This document shows, in pieces, positions 20,074-29,331 of a stretch of DNA of 64,000 nt. Origin of the DNA: Fontimonas thermophila. GTDB taxonomy: Bacteria; Pseudomonadota; Gammaproteobacteria; Nevskiales; Nevskiaceae. The notes beneath the pieces are model-generated. The model was not told the DNA's origin. It was given only the letters and a program-made list of their open reading frames with translations, and did no database searches. The stretch is taken from positions 1 through 64,000 of the forward strand of contig NZ_FOOC01000001.1 in the NCBI RefSeq assembly GCF_900113085.1, written 5' to 3'. Positions within the stretch are counted from its first letter, which is position 1. Every line of letters starts with the position of its first letter. Position numbers and translations under genes: made by a program.

Positions 20074-20637
20074 ATGAAAATCGTGATCCTCGACCGCGAT
20101 GGCGTGATCAACGAGGACTCGCCCAACCACATCAAGTCGGTGGCCGAGTGGCGCCCGATCGCGGGCAGCCTGGAAGCGATCGCCAAGCTCTGCCAGGCCG
20201 GATTTCGTGTTTTCGTCGCCACCAACCAGTCCGGTCTGGGCCGCGGCCTGTTCGACTACGATGCCTTTTGCGCGATCAACGACCGCATGCAAAAGCAGCT
20301 CGCGGAACTCGGCGGCCGCATCGACGGCATCGCTTTTGCCCCGGATCCGCCCGATGCGCCGACGCCCAGGCGCAAGCCCGGACCGGGAATGCTGCTCGAC
20401 CTCGCGCGCCGGCTCAATGCCAGCCTCGACCTGGTTCCGGTGGTCGGCGACTCCTGGCGCGACATCCAGGCGGCGCGCGCCGCCCAGGCACGGCCAGTGC
20501 TGGTGCGCACCGGCAACGGCCGGCGCACCGAAACCGAACACCGCACCGAGCTGCGCGGGGTCGCCGTCTATGACGATCTGGCCACGTTCGCCAACGCCCT
20601 GATCGCCGCGCAGCACGCCTTGCCGCCCGTGCGCTGA
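20074..20637 (+). CDS. gmhB: D-glycero-beta-D-manno-heptose-1,7-bisphosphate 7-phosphatase (zinc-ligand-less)
   Basis: A 187-residue HAD-superfamily phosphatase of the GmhB/HisB-N type acting in ADP-heptose synthesis for LPS core. HAD motifs are clear: ILDRDGVIN with two Asp, FVATNQSGLGRG, the Lys of RRKPGPGML, and VGDSWRDIQAA. In typical GmhB a structural zinc is held by C-x-H and C-x-C just before RKP; here these positions read APD and PTP, so all four ligands are absent and the loop is short. The gene follows glyS as in many gammaproteobacteria, which supports orthology. It could act on a related sugar bisphosphate, but the core motifs argue for retained activity. Confidence 0.88.
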   Translation: MKIVILDRDGVINEDSPNHIKSVAEWRPIAGSLEAIAKLCQAGFRVFVATNQSGLGRGLFDYDAFCAINDRMQKQLAELGGRIDGIAFAPDPPDAPTPRRKPGPGMLLDLARRLNASLDLVPVVGDSWRDIQAARAAQARPVLVRTGNGRRTETEHRTELRGVAVYDDLATFANALIAAQHALPPVR

Positions 20638-20674
20638 TTCGGCGCGTGATTCGGCGTGCGCACCGGCCGCGGCC

Positions 20675-21049
20675 TCAGCGGCCGCACGCGGCGTAATCCT
20701 CGCGCCGGCGCTCGATCACCACGCCAACCTGCTTTGCGCCCTCGACCGCACCGGGTTTGTCGATCGCAAGCCGCAGCGTCTGGATCGCAAACTCGGCGAA
20801 CAGGGCGCGCGCGATACGCTCGGCCAGCGTCTCCAGCAAGGCCGGCTGCTGCTCGTCGAGCAAACGGCGCAGATGCGCGCTGACCGCCGTGTAATCGACG
20901 GCATCGCGCACGCGATCGCTGCTGGCCGCCGCGCGGGCGTCCACGCCCAGCTCCAGATCGAAGACCAATGGGCGCTTGAGCCGCCGCTCCCAGGCGTGCA
21001 CGCCGATGACCGCCTCGAGCGTGAGGCCGCGGATGAAGATCTTGTCCAT
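20675..21049 (-). CDS. folB: Dihydroneopterin aldolase
   Basis: A 124-residue enzyme of folate synthesis that cleaves 7,8-dihydroneopterin to the 6-hydroxymethyl form. It begins DKIFIRGLTLEAVIGVHAWER, the family signature with the catalytic Glu/His region, contains RDAVDYTAVSAHLRRLL and ends with GVVIERRREDY, typical of FolB. It lies 12 bp downstream of tsaD in the same direction, so the two form a short leftward unit. Length matches the family (118-125). Confidence 0.95.
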   Translation of the reverse strand: MDKIFIRGLTLEAVIGVHAWERRLKRPLVFDLELGVDARAAASSDRVRDAVDYTAVSAHLRRLLDEQQPALLETLAERIARALFAEFAIQTLRLAIDKPGAVEGAKQVGVVIERRREDYAACGR

Positions 21050-21061
21050 GCGCGCCTCTGC

Positions 21062-22117
21062 TCATGCCGCGCGCGGCGGCCGCAGTTGGTCCAGCGGCCA
21101 GCGCGGCGTCGCGAACAGGCTCCCGCCGGGAGCCACGCCATCGGCGCGGCGCACCCAACCGGTGTAGGCGACCATCGCCGCGTTGTCGGTGCAAAACGCC
21201 AGGCGCGGAAAATACACCTGCACCCCGTGCCGCTCGGCATAGGCCGCGAGCTTCTCGCGCAGGCGCTGGTTGGCCCCGACGCCGCCCGCGACGATGACAC
21301 GCCTGAGTCCGGTGCTCTCCAGCGCGCGGCCCACCTTGAGCACCAGCGTATCGGTCACCGCCTCCTGGAAAGCATGGGCGAGATCGGCCTTGTCCTGATC
21401 GCTGGGCTGCACCGGCAGCGCGCTCAAGACGGCGGTCTTAAGCCCGCTGAAGCTGAATTCGAAGCCGGGCCGGTCGGTCATCGGCCGCGGGAAACGAAAG
21501 CGCCCGTCGCGCCCGTGCTCGGCCAGCTTCGCCAGATGCGGCCCTCCGGGATAGGGCAAGCCGAGCAGCTTGGCGGTTTTGTCGAAGGCCTCGCCGACGG
21601 CATCGTCGAGACTCTCGCCGAGCAGCGCATACACCCCGTGGCCATGCACGGCGACGAGCTGGGTATGGCCGCCCGACACCAGCAACGCGAGAAACGGGAA
21701 CGCCGGTGCCGGCGTCTCCAGCATCGGCGCCAGCAAATGCGCTTCCATGTGATGCACCGGAATCAGCGGCACGTCAAGCGCGCTCGCCAGGCCGGATGCG
21801 ACCGCGGCGCCGACCATCAGCGCGCCGATCAGGCCGGGTCCGGCGGTGTAAGCCACGCCGCCCAGCTGCGCCGGCTCGACCCCGGCCTGCTGCAGCGCCA
21901 GCCGGATCAAGCCGTTGATCCGCCGCACGTGATCGCGCGAGGCCAGCTCTGGCACCACACCGCCATACTGGGCATGCAGCCGCACCTGACTGTACAGGGT
22001 ATGTGCGAGCAAGCCGCGCGCACCGTCGTACACCGCGGCGGCGGTTTCGTCGCAGGACGTTTCGATACCGAGAATCGGCCCTGGCCGGACCTTGGGTGCA
22101 CGCGGGGAGACAGACAT
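21062..22117 (-). CDS. tsaD: tRNA N6-threonylcarbamoyladenosine transferase TsaD
   Basis: A 351-residue ASKHA-fold enzyme transferring threonylcarbamoyl to A37 of ANN-decoding tRNAs with TsaB/TsaC/TsaE. Signatures: [17 protein letters not shown], the iron/metal-binding [44 protein letters not shown] and [13 protein letters not shown]. It is divergent from rpsU, the usual gammaproteobacterial arrangement, and is followed by folB. The partner TsaC is encoded at 45516-46073. Confidence 0.97.
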   Translation of the reverse strand: MSVSPRAPKVRPGPILGIETSCDETAAAVYDGARGLLAHTLYSQVRLHAQYGGVVPELASRDHVRRINGLIRLALQQAGVEPAQLGGVAYTAGPGLIGALMVGAAVASGLASALDVPLIPVHHMEAHLLAPMLETPAPAFPFLALLVSGGHTQLVAVHGHGVYALLGESLDDAVGEAFDKTAKLLGLPYPGGPHLAKLAEHGRDGRFRFPRPMTDRPGFEFSFSGLKTAVLSALPVQPSDQDKADLAHAFQEAVTDTLVLKVGRALESTGLRRVIVAGGVGANQRLREKLAAYAERHGVQVYFPRLAFCTDNAAMVAYTGWVRRADGVAPGGSLFATPRWPLDQLRPPRAA

Positions 22118-22148
22118 GCGTGTATTGTAATGACCGGATCGGGGCGGA

Positions 22149-22178
22149 TTGCACGCTGCGCCGGCTTTTGGCTAGAAT
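22149..22178 (+). promoter_or_regulatory. Sigma-70 promoter of rpsU
   Basis: TTGCAC (22149-22154) and TAGAAT (22173-22178) are separated by 18 bp and lie 56 bp upstream of rpsU. This would drive the rpsU-yqeY-dnaG-rpoD unit. Confidence 0.65.
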
Positions 22179-22233
22179 CGCGGCCCTTTTTGTGGGCTGG
22201 CGCCCCGAATCCGCACAAAGCGAGTAAGTCCTT

Positions 22234-22449
22234 ATGCCTTCCGTCCGTGTTCGTGAAAACGAGCCCTTCGATGTCGCGCTCCGCCGCTTCAAGCGCGCTT
22301 GCGAAAAAGCCGGTGTTCTCACCGATCTGCGCAAGCACGAGTACTTCGAAAAGCCGAGCCAGGAGCGCAAGCGCAAGCGCGCGGCGGCGATCAAGCGCCA
22401 GGCCAAGAAGATGCTGCGGGAGGCCAACCAGCGCGTGCGCCTGTTCTGA
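22234..22449 (+). CDS. rpsU: Small ribosomal subunit protein bS21
   Basis: A 71-residue basic ribosomal protein of the 30S subunit, the usual length. It begins [27 protein letters not shown], the bS21 signature, and ends in a Lys/Arg-rich helix with [17 protein letters not shown]. It is the first gene of the macromolecular-synthesis unit. An intrinsic terminator or attenuator follows at 22494-22518, which would lower readthrough into yqeY, dnaG and rpoD, as known for this operon in enteric bacteria. Confidence 0.98.
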   Translation: MPSVRVRENEPFDVALRRFKRACEKAGVLTDLRKHEYFEKPSQERKRKRAAAIKRQAKKMLREANQRVRLF

Positions 22450-22493
22450 ACCTGCGGGCCGCGCCTTCCGGCGCCGGTGCACACGAGTTTGCG

Positions 22494-22518
22494 AACGCGG
22501 CCCGAAAGGCCGCGTTTT
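22494..22518 (+). terminator. Terminator/attenuator after rpsU
   Basis: AACGCGGCC pairs with GGCCGCGTT around CGAAA and ends in TTTT. It lies between rpsU and yqeY, so it probably attenuates rather than ends the operon. Confidence 0.85.
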
Positions 22519-22537
22519 GCGTTTCAGGAGTCTTTCG

Positions 22538-22984
22538 ATGTCCGATCTCAAGACCCGTATCGCCGAAGACGTCAAAGCCGCGATGCGCGCTGGCGACAAA
22601 GCGCGTCTGTCGGTGCTGCGCATGCTCGCCGCCGAACTCAAGCAGCGCGAAGTCGTCGAGTCCACCGCGCTCACCGATGCCGTGGTCCAGTCCGTCGTCG
22701 AAAAAATGGTCAAGCAGCGCCGTGACGCACAGGCGCAGTTCCGCAGCGGCGGCCGTGCCGATCTCGCCGACCGCGAAGCCGCGGAAATTGCCGTGCTGAT
22801 GGCCTACCTGCCGCAGCAACTCAGCGACACCGAGCTCGCCGCACTGATCGACCAGGCCATCGCCGAGACCGCGGCCAGCAGCGGCAAGGACATCGGCAAG
22901 GTCATGGCCTGGATCAAGCCCAAGGTCCAGGGCCGCACCGACATGGCCAAGCTGGCCGGATTAATCAAGGCTAAGCTCGGGTGA
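22538..22984 (+). CDS. yqeY: GatB/YqeY domain protein
   Basis: A 148-residue protein related to the tRNA-binding C-terminal domain of GatB amidotransferase subunits. It begins SDLKTRIAEDVKAAMRAGDKARLSVLRML, has VVEKMVKQRRDAQAQF and YLPQQLSDTELAALI, and ends DMAKLAGLIKAKL, covering the full family. GGAG lies about nine bases before ATG 22538. YqeY sits between rpsU and dnaG in many proteobacteria; a role in tRNA metabolism or amidation is suggested but not proven. It starts shortly after the rpsU attenuator. Confidence 0.95.
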   Translation: MSDLKTRIAEDVKAAMRAGDKARLSVLRMLAAELKQREVVESTALTDAVVQSVVEKMVKQRRDAQAQFRSGGRADLADREAAEIAVLMAYLPQQLSDTELAALIDQAIAETAASSGKDIGKVMAWIKPKVQGRTDMAKLAGLIKAKLG

Positions 22985-23097
22985 ATGGCCGACAGACATT
23001 CATCCCGCGAACCTCTGGTCACGGACGGCCGGGCAAGCGGCAGGCCGAGCGACACCGTCGCACCTGGATGGCGCCGTCGCGGGTAAATTGATCGCCC

Positions 23098-24843
23098 ATG
23101 TCGCGTATTCCCGAGGCCTTCATCCACGATCTGCTCGCACGCACCGATATCGTTGAGTTGATCGGCGAGCGCATCGAGCTCAAGCGCGCGGGCAAGGAAT
23201 ACCGGGGTCTGTCGCCGTTCACCAACGAAAAAACGCCCTCGTTCTTCGTCTCGCCGCAGAAGCAGATGTTTTTCGACTTCAGCTCCGGCAAGAACGGCAA
23301 TGCGATCGGCTTCCTGATGGCCTACGACCGCCTGTCCTTCGTCGAAGCGGTCGAGGAACTGGCCCGGCGCGCCGGCCTGGAAGTGCCGCGCGAGGGCGGC
23401 GCGCCTGCGCGCGTGCTGATGGACGGACCGCTCGATGCGCTGGCCGCCGCAGAGCGTTTCTTCCGCGACCGCCTGCGTCAGACTCCCGTAGCCATCGACT
23501 ATCTGAAAAAACGCGGGGTCAGCGGCGAAACCGCCAAGCGCTACGGGATCGGCTACGCCCCCGACCGCTGGGACGCGCTGACCGAATTCCTCAAAGACAC
23601 GCGGCATGCGATCGAGGCCGGCCTGCTGGTGCCCAGGGAGGGCGGCGGTTGTTACGACCGCTTCCGCCACCGCATCATGTTCCCGATCCGGGATACGCGC
23701 GGGCGGGTGACCGGTTTCGGCGGCCGTACCCTGGGCAACGATCCAGCCAAATACCTGAATACCCCCGAAACCCCCCTGTTCCACAAGGGACGCACGCTCT
23801 ATGGTCTGTACGAAGCCCGCCAGGCGAGCACCGGACCGCTGGCGCAGCTGGTCGTCGTCGAGGGCTACATGGACGTGGTCATGCTCGCCCAGCACGGCAT
23901 CCACGAGGCGGTGGCCACCCTGGGCACGGCGACGACGCGCGACCATCTGCAGTTGATCTTCAAGACGGCGAACCGCGTGGTGTTCTGCTTCGACGGCGAC
24001 CGCGCCGGTCGTGCCGCCGCCTGGCGCGCACTCGAACAAACCCTGCCCGAACTCCATGACGGCCGCGAGTGCGCGTTCATGTTCCTGCCGGAGGGCCACG
24101 ACCCGGACACGCTGGTGCAGACAATCGGTGCCGAGGCTTTCCGCGCCCGCATGCGCGCAGCGCAGCCGCTGTCGCAGTTCCTGCTCGGCGAGCTGGTGCG
24201 CCAGGTGGACCTGGGCACGCTCGAAGGACGGGCGCGGCTACTCGCCCTGGCGCGGCCGCATCTGGACAAGCTCCCCGCAGGATCACTGCGCACGCTGCTG
24301 CTCGACGAGCTGGCGCACCTCGCGCGCATGGACCGCACCGATGTCGAGCAGGCGTTGCGCCGTTCCGATCCCCCTGCGCGGGGCAACGCCCCACCGGCTG
24401 CCGCCGAACGCGGCAGCGCCGCCGCCCGCCCGGTCAGGCGCCTGATGCAGCTCCTGCTCGAACGCCCCGCGCTCGCCGAACGCGCCGAACACGTCGAGCT
24501 GCTGGCACAGGCCAACGTGCCGGGCACCGACGTGCTGGTCGCCGCCATCGATTTCTTTCAGGCCCATCCGGGCGCCACGGCCGCGCAACTGCTCGCGGCC
24601 TGGACCGACACGGCCAGGGGCCGCGCGATCGGCCGCCTGCTCGCCGATCCGCTGCCGCCGCTGGACGACACCGCACTCGAGGCCGAATTCCGCGACGGCT
24701 TGCACCGGCTCTGCCAGCGCGCGCTAAAAGCCCGCGTCGAGGCGCTGCTGGCGCAGGCGCGCATCCGCACCCTCACCGAGGCCGAAACCCGGGAAATCGA
24801 GGCGATGACCCGGCAGATGCGGACGCGCCCGCCGGATACTTGA
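23098..24843 (+). CDS. dnaG: DNA primase, lacking zinc-finger ligands
   Basis: A 581-residue primase that makes RNA primers at replication forks. Domains: N-terminal zinc-binding-fold domain (1-100), TOPRIM catalytic core (about 105-370, with EGYMDVVMLAQHGIHEAVATLGTA in pieces and FCFDGDRAGRAAAWRALE) and a C-terminal DnaB-interacting domain (about 430-575). The zinc domain is present as a fold (SPFTNEKTPSFFVS, GNAIGFLMAYDRLSFVEAVEEL), but the four ligands of the E. coli motif CPFH...CFGC are replaced by SPFT and DFSS. The primase therefore cannot bind zinc in the usual way, although the gene is otherwise complete and in its normal place between yqeY and rpoD. Confidence 0.96.
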   Translation: MSRIPEAFIHDLLARTDIVELIGERIELKRAGKEYRGLSPFTNEKTPSFFVSPQKQMFFDFSSGKNGNAIGFLMAYDRLSFVEAVEELARRAGLEVPREGGAPARVLMDGPLDALAAAERFFRDRLRQTPVAIDYLKKRGVSGETAKRYGIGYAPDRWDALTEFLKDTRHAIEAGLLVPREGGGCYDRFRHRIMFPIRDTRGRVTGFGGRTLGNDPAKYLNTPETPLFHKGRTLYGLYEARQASTGPLAQLVVVEGYMDVVMLAQHGIHEAVATLGTATTRDHLQLIFKTANRVVFCFDGDRAGRAAAWRALEQTLPELHDGRECAFMFLPEGHDPDTLVQTIGAEAFRARMRAAQPLSQFLLGELVRQVDLGTLEGRARLLALARPHLDKLPAGSLRTLLLDELAHLARMDRTDVEQALRRSDPPARGNAPPAAAERGSAAARPVRRLMQLLLERPALAERAEHVELLAQANVPGTDVLVAAIDFFQAHPGATAAQLLAAWTDTARGRAIGRLLADPLPPLDDTALEAEFRDGLHRLCQRALKARVEALLAQARIRTLTEAETREIEAMTRQMRTRPPDT

Positions 24844-24852
24844 AAGTGGCGG

Positions 24853-24858
24853 TATAAT
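24853..24858 (+). promoter_or_regulatory. Possible internal -10 element upstream of rpoD
   Basis: A perfect TATAAT lies 46 bp before rpoD, just after the dnaG stop. No matching -35 at 16-18 bp is evident. An internal promoter here would allow separate expression of the sigma factor. Confidence 0.4.
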
Positions 24859-24903
24859 GACCAGTTCTGCGCTACCCCTCAAGCGCCGCACACGAGCTTT
24901 GGC

Positions 24904-26805
<1,902 letters not shown>

Positions 26806-26852
26806 ACGAGCCTCCATGCGCGGGGCAGTCGTCCACGCGCACAGACCGCGCA

Positions 26853-26883
26853 CGAAAAACCCCGCCTGCAGCGGGGTTTTTCG
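26853..26883. terminator. Bidirectional intrinsic terminator between rpoD and the outer-membrane gene
   Basis: CGAAAAACCCCGC and GCGGGGTTTTTCG pair around CTGCA, with a T-run in both directions. It ends rpoD rightward and can end the leftward barrel-protein unit. Confidence 0.92.
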
Positions 26884-26938
26884 TCTGTACGGCCGGCCGC
26901 CGGCCGCCGCGTCGTGCCGCACCGGCCGGGCGAGACCC

Positions 26939-27604
26939 TCAGCGGCCGAAGTGCAGGCGCAGACCGGTGCGCAGTTCGTCGCTCTTGATCGTGCCACCGT
27001 CGTCGTCTTCGAGATCGGTTAGGCGGTAATCGACGAAGACGCCGAGCTGCGGCGTCAGCGAAAACACGCCACCGACCAGATATTCCGGACCGTCGGCGTC
27101 GCCGCCCTCGTCGTCCTCGAGCTTCACATAGCCGATCTGGCCGTAGACGCTCGTCGCCGCGCTGGCGTAAAGCGTGCCGCGCACATGCACGGCAAAGCCG
27201 TCCGCGTCGAACGATTCGCCCCCGCCCTCCAGCGTCACGTCGAGATACTCGCCATACAGCCCCCACTGGAACCCGGCCTGCTCGGGCGCCTGCAGCCCGA
27301 TGCCGAGGCGCCAGCGCTCGTCGTCGATATCGACATCTCCAGAGCCGAGCCCGGCCACTGAGGCTTCGTCGTAATTGAGCTTCTGGTACTCCGCGGTCAG
27401 CAGCACCGCATCGGCGACAGGCGCAGCGCCACGCAAACCATAGCCATCGCCCTCGAATTCGAGGCGATCAGACCCGTCATCGAATTCGAGCTCGGGCGTC
27501 GGGCTGTAGTAGAAATCCAGATACCCCGGCGTCGCGAAAGCCACCAGCGGCGTGGCCGTGAGCAGCAAGCCGCATACGCGGCTGATTTTGGTTTTCTTAT
27601 CCAT
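26939..27604 (-). CDS. Outer-membrane beta-barrel-like protein, acidic (paralogue 1)
   Basis: A 221-residue exported protein. A basic start and hydrophobic core (ISRVCGLLLTATPLVAFA) form the signal peptide. The mature part is acidic (many Asp/Glu) and has alternating aromatic/hydrophobic strands such as LDFYYSP, VYGQIGYVKLED, YLVGGVFSLTPQLGVFVDYRLTDLE and LRTGLRLHFGR. This resembles small eight-stranded barrel proteins (OmpA/OmpW-like fold), though the last residue is Arg rather than Phe. GGAG precedes ATG 27604. It lies 27 bp downstream of a paralogue in the same direction, so both are likely co-transcribed. A function cannot be assigned. Confidence 0.75.
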   Translation of the reverse strand: MDKKTKISRVCGLLLTATPLVAFATPGYLDFYYSPTPELEFDDGSDRLEFEGDGYGLRGAAPVADAVLLTAEYQKLNYDEASVAGLGSGDVDIDDERWRLGIGLQAPEQAGFQWGLYGEYLDVTLEGGGESFDADGFAVHVRGTLYASAATSVYGQIGYVKLEDDEGGDADGPEYLVGGVFSLTPQLGVFVDYRLTDLEDDDGGTIKSDELRTGLRLHFGR

Positions 27605-27631
27605 CAGGATCTCCCCATTCGATTGGATGCT

Positions 27632-28288
27632 TCAGAAACGGAAGCGGAATCCGGCACGCACATCCTGCGTGTTCTGCTCGGCATCGTTGTCACCATCAAG
27701 CTCGACGACGCGGTAATCGGCGAACAAGCCGAAGTTGCGGTCAAGATCAAGGCCAATACCGGCAAGATATTCGAAGCCGTCGGCATCGCCGATGTCGAGG
27801 TAACCCGCGCGCGCGTCGAGCGTGAAATACGTTGCGAGATCAAAGCGCGCACCGACGTGTGCCCCAAAGCCGGTTTCGGAGTTCGATGCACTGCCCAGCG
27901 ATCCGCCATTGACCTCGACGTCGTAATTGATGTACTCGACGAACGCATAAATCGGCAGGCTGGTGTTGTAACCGAGGCCGATACGCGTGTCATCGGTGCT
28001 GCCGCGAACCCCGCTGCCGGCCCCACCGATGTCTTCGACATCGGTGGATTGGTACAGACCGGAGAGAAAGACATGTTCGCCGAGCATCAGGGTGAGCTTG
28101 ACGCCAAAGCCGTCGCCCTCCTCCGATTCGGCCGATGCACCGCCGCTTTTGAGCTCCAGCGTCGAGTCCGCGACGTAATAGGCGTCGATCGAATCCAGGT
28201 TCGCCGCTGTTGCCGTCAGCGGTGCGGCGAACACCATGCCGGCGAGAATCCCCATCGCGCTTCCAACCCCAAGGCCATGCTTGTTCAT
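27632..28288 (-). CDS. Outer-membrane beta-barrel-like protein, acidic (paralogue 2)
   Basis: A 218-residue protein with the same plan as the gene downstream: signal peptide (MGILAGMVFAAPLTATAA), an acidic mature region starting with a D-Y-Y motif (IDAYYVADSTLELK), amphipathic strands (LPIYAFVEYINYDVEV, GARFDLATYFTLDARAGYLD, NFGLFADYRVVELD) and the C-terminal FRFRF ending in Phe, the signal recognised by the BAM complex. ATG 28288 has GGAG eight bases upstream; the longer open frame has no support. Tandem paralogues with matching parts (Y-L-x-G-x-G..LFADYR) suggest a recent duplication and divergence. Confidence 0.78.
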   Translation of the reverse strand: MNKHGLGVGSAMGILAGMVFAAPLTATAANLDSIDAYYVADSTLELKSGGASAESEEGDGFGVKLTLMLGEHVFLSGLYQSTDVEDIGGAGSGVRGSTDDTRIGLGYNTSLPIYAFVEYINYDVEVNGGSLGSASNSETGFGAHVGARFDLATYFTLDARAGYLDIGDADGFEYLAGIGLDLDRNFGLFADYRVVELDGDNDAEQNTQDVRAGFRFRF

Positions 28289-28374
28289 GTGTTGCTCCGC
28301 TCCTTCGTTTGCGATCCCCGTCGCACCGGGTGTCGGCCGAGTATAACGGGCACGCCTGCACAAGGTGCGCACAA

Positions 28375-28404
28375 ACGAAAAGGCACGGGAGCGCCCGTGC
28401 CTTT
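28375..28404 (-). terminator. Terminator downstream of the cytochrome c pair
   Basis: AAAGGCACGGG and CCCGTGCCTTT pair around AGCG; leftward the stem is followed by TCGTTTG after a run of T. It lies 36 bp beyond the 28441 stop and separates the cytochromes from the barrel genes. Confidence 0.8.
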
Positions 28405-28440
28405 CCTCCTGCCCGTTCCGGCGCCGGATCAGAGCCGGAT

Positions 28441-28782
28441 TTACCGGGCCGCTCCAGCACCCGTCTTGATGCTGGGGGTATACAACGGTCCCGGCTGACG
28501 CTCGAAGTACTGCGCGAGCGCGCGGATTTCGGCGTCGGTCAGAGCGGCGGCCTGCGGTGCCATGACCGCGTTCTTGCGTACGCCCGCACGGTAATCTTTG
28601 AGCGCCTGTTCGAGATAGCTCGCGTATTGCCCGGCGAGCACCGGATAGTTCGGCGCGATTGGCTTGGCGCCGCCTTCGCCATGGCAGGCGACGCATGTGG
28701 CGGCCTTCTCGGGCACCGGCGTCTGCGCGCCGGCCACAAGCGGCAGACTGGCAAGCGCGGCAACGAAAATGATGCGCTTCAT
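28441..28782 (-). CDS. Small class I cytochrome c (second of pair)
   Basis: A 113-residue periplasmic cytochrome. Residues 1-19 are a signal peptide (IIFVAALASLPLVAGAQ). The haem site is CVACHG, with an axial Met probably in KNAVMAPQAAALTDAEIRALAQYF, which matches the C-terminal helix of cytochrome c4/c553-type domains. It lies 16 bp after a similar single-haem cytochrome; together they resemble the two domains of cytochrome c4 encoded as separate proteins. An electron carrier role to a terminal oxidase is inferred. A terminator follows. Confidence 0.88.
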   Translation of the reverse strand: MKRIIFVAALASLPLVAGAQTPVPEKAATCVACHGEGGAKPIAPNYPVLAGQYASYLEQALKDYRAGVRKNAVMAPQAAALTDAEIRALAQYFERQPGPLYTPSIKTGAGAAR

Positions 28783-28798
28783 GGTGAACCTTTCAGTG

Positions 28799-29122
28799 TC
28801 AGTGTGCGGGAGCCGTGGACAGGAAGGCGGCGATGTCGGCGATGTCCTGGTCGGACAGGCTGGCCGCCTGCGCATGCATGGTGCCGTGCGGGCGCTCCCC
28901 GCTGCGGTAGGCCTTGATCGCTGCTTCGAGGTAGGCGGCCGACTGGCCGCCGAGCTTGGGAACGCGGTAGGTTGGATACGCGTTGGTGTACTTGGGAATG
29001 CCATGGCATCCCATACAGGTGCTGGCCTTGACGCGGCCGGCCTCGGCATCGCCCTGCGCAAACACCGCAGGGGCAGCGAACGCTGCGGCAAGGGCAATGG
29101 CGCCCCAACGCGCATGCTTCAT
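28799..29122 (-). CDS. Small class I cytochrome c (first of pair)
   Basis: A 107-residue exported cytochrome with signal peptide GAIALAAAFAAPAVFAQ and haem motif CMGCHG, followed by PKLGGQSAAYLEAAIKAYRSGERPHGTMHAQAASLSDQDIADIAAFL, recognisable in pieces as the cytochrome c4/c553 fold with candidate axial Met in GTMHA. ATG 29122 is chosen because the signal peptide starts there. It is divergent from ppx across 209 bp in which I found no clear element. Translational coupling with the next cytochrome is likely. Confidence 0.88.
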   Translation of the reverse strand: MKHARWGAIALAAAFAAPAVFAQGDAEAGRVKASTCMGCHGIPKYTNAYPTYRVPKLGGQSAAYLEAAIKAYRSGERPHGTMHAQAASLSDQDIADIAAFLSTAPAH

Positions 29123-29331
29123 GACGAAAACTCCCGGGAAAAGCGGATGGGCCCTGAACAAGGCGCGATATGTTCGGGGAAATGCCCGCGCCGGTCAACG
29201 CGCCCCGCCCCGGATAGTGGACGCAACGGCCGAGCTGTTACCCTGCCGCCCTCGCCGACACCTGACCACACATCCGCTCGCCGCTCACCCGTCCCCGCGA
29301 TGATCACACCTACCATGGGACAATCGAACGC

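Noticed and set aside
22985-23086. 33-codon ORF between yqeY and dnaG
   Set aside because: No ribosome-binding site and Arg/Gly/Pro-rich composition typical of random GC-rich DNA.
29123-29331. Small RNA or riboswitch between cytochrome and ppx genes
   Set aside because: No conserved motif, strong stem plus T-run or promoter pair was recognisable.
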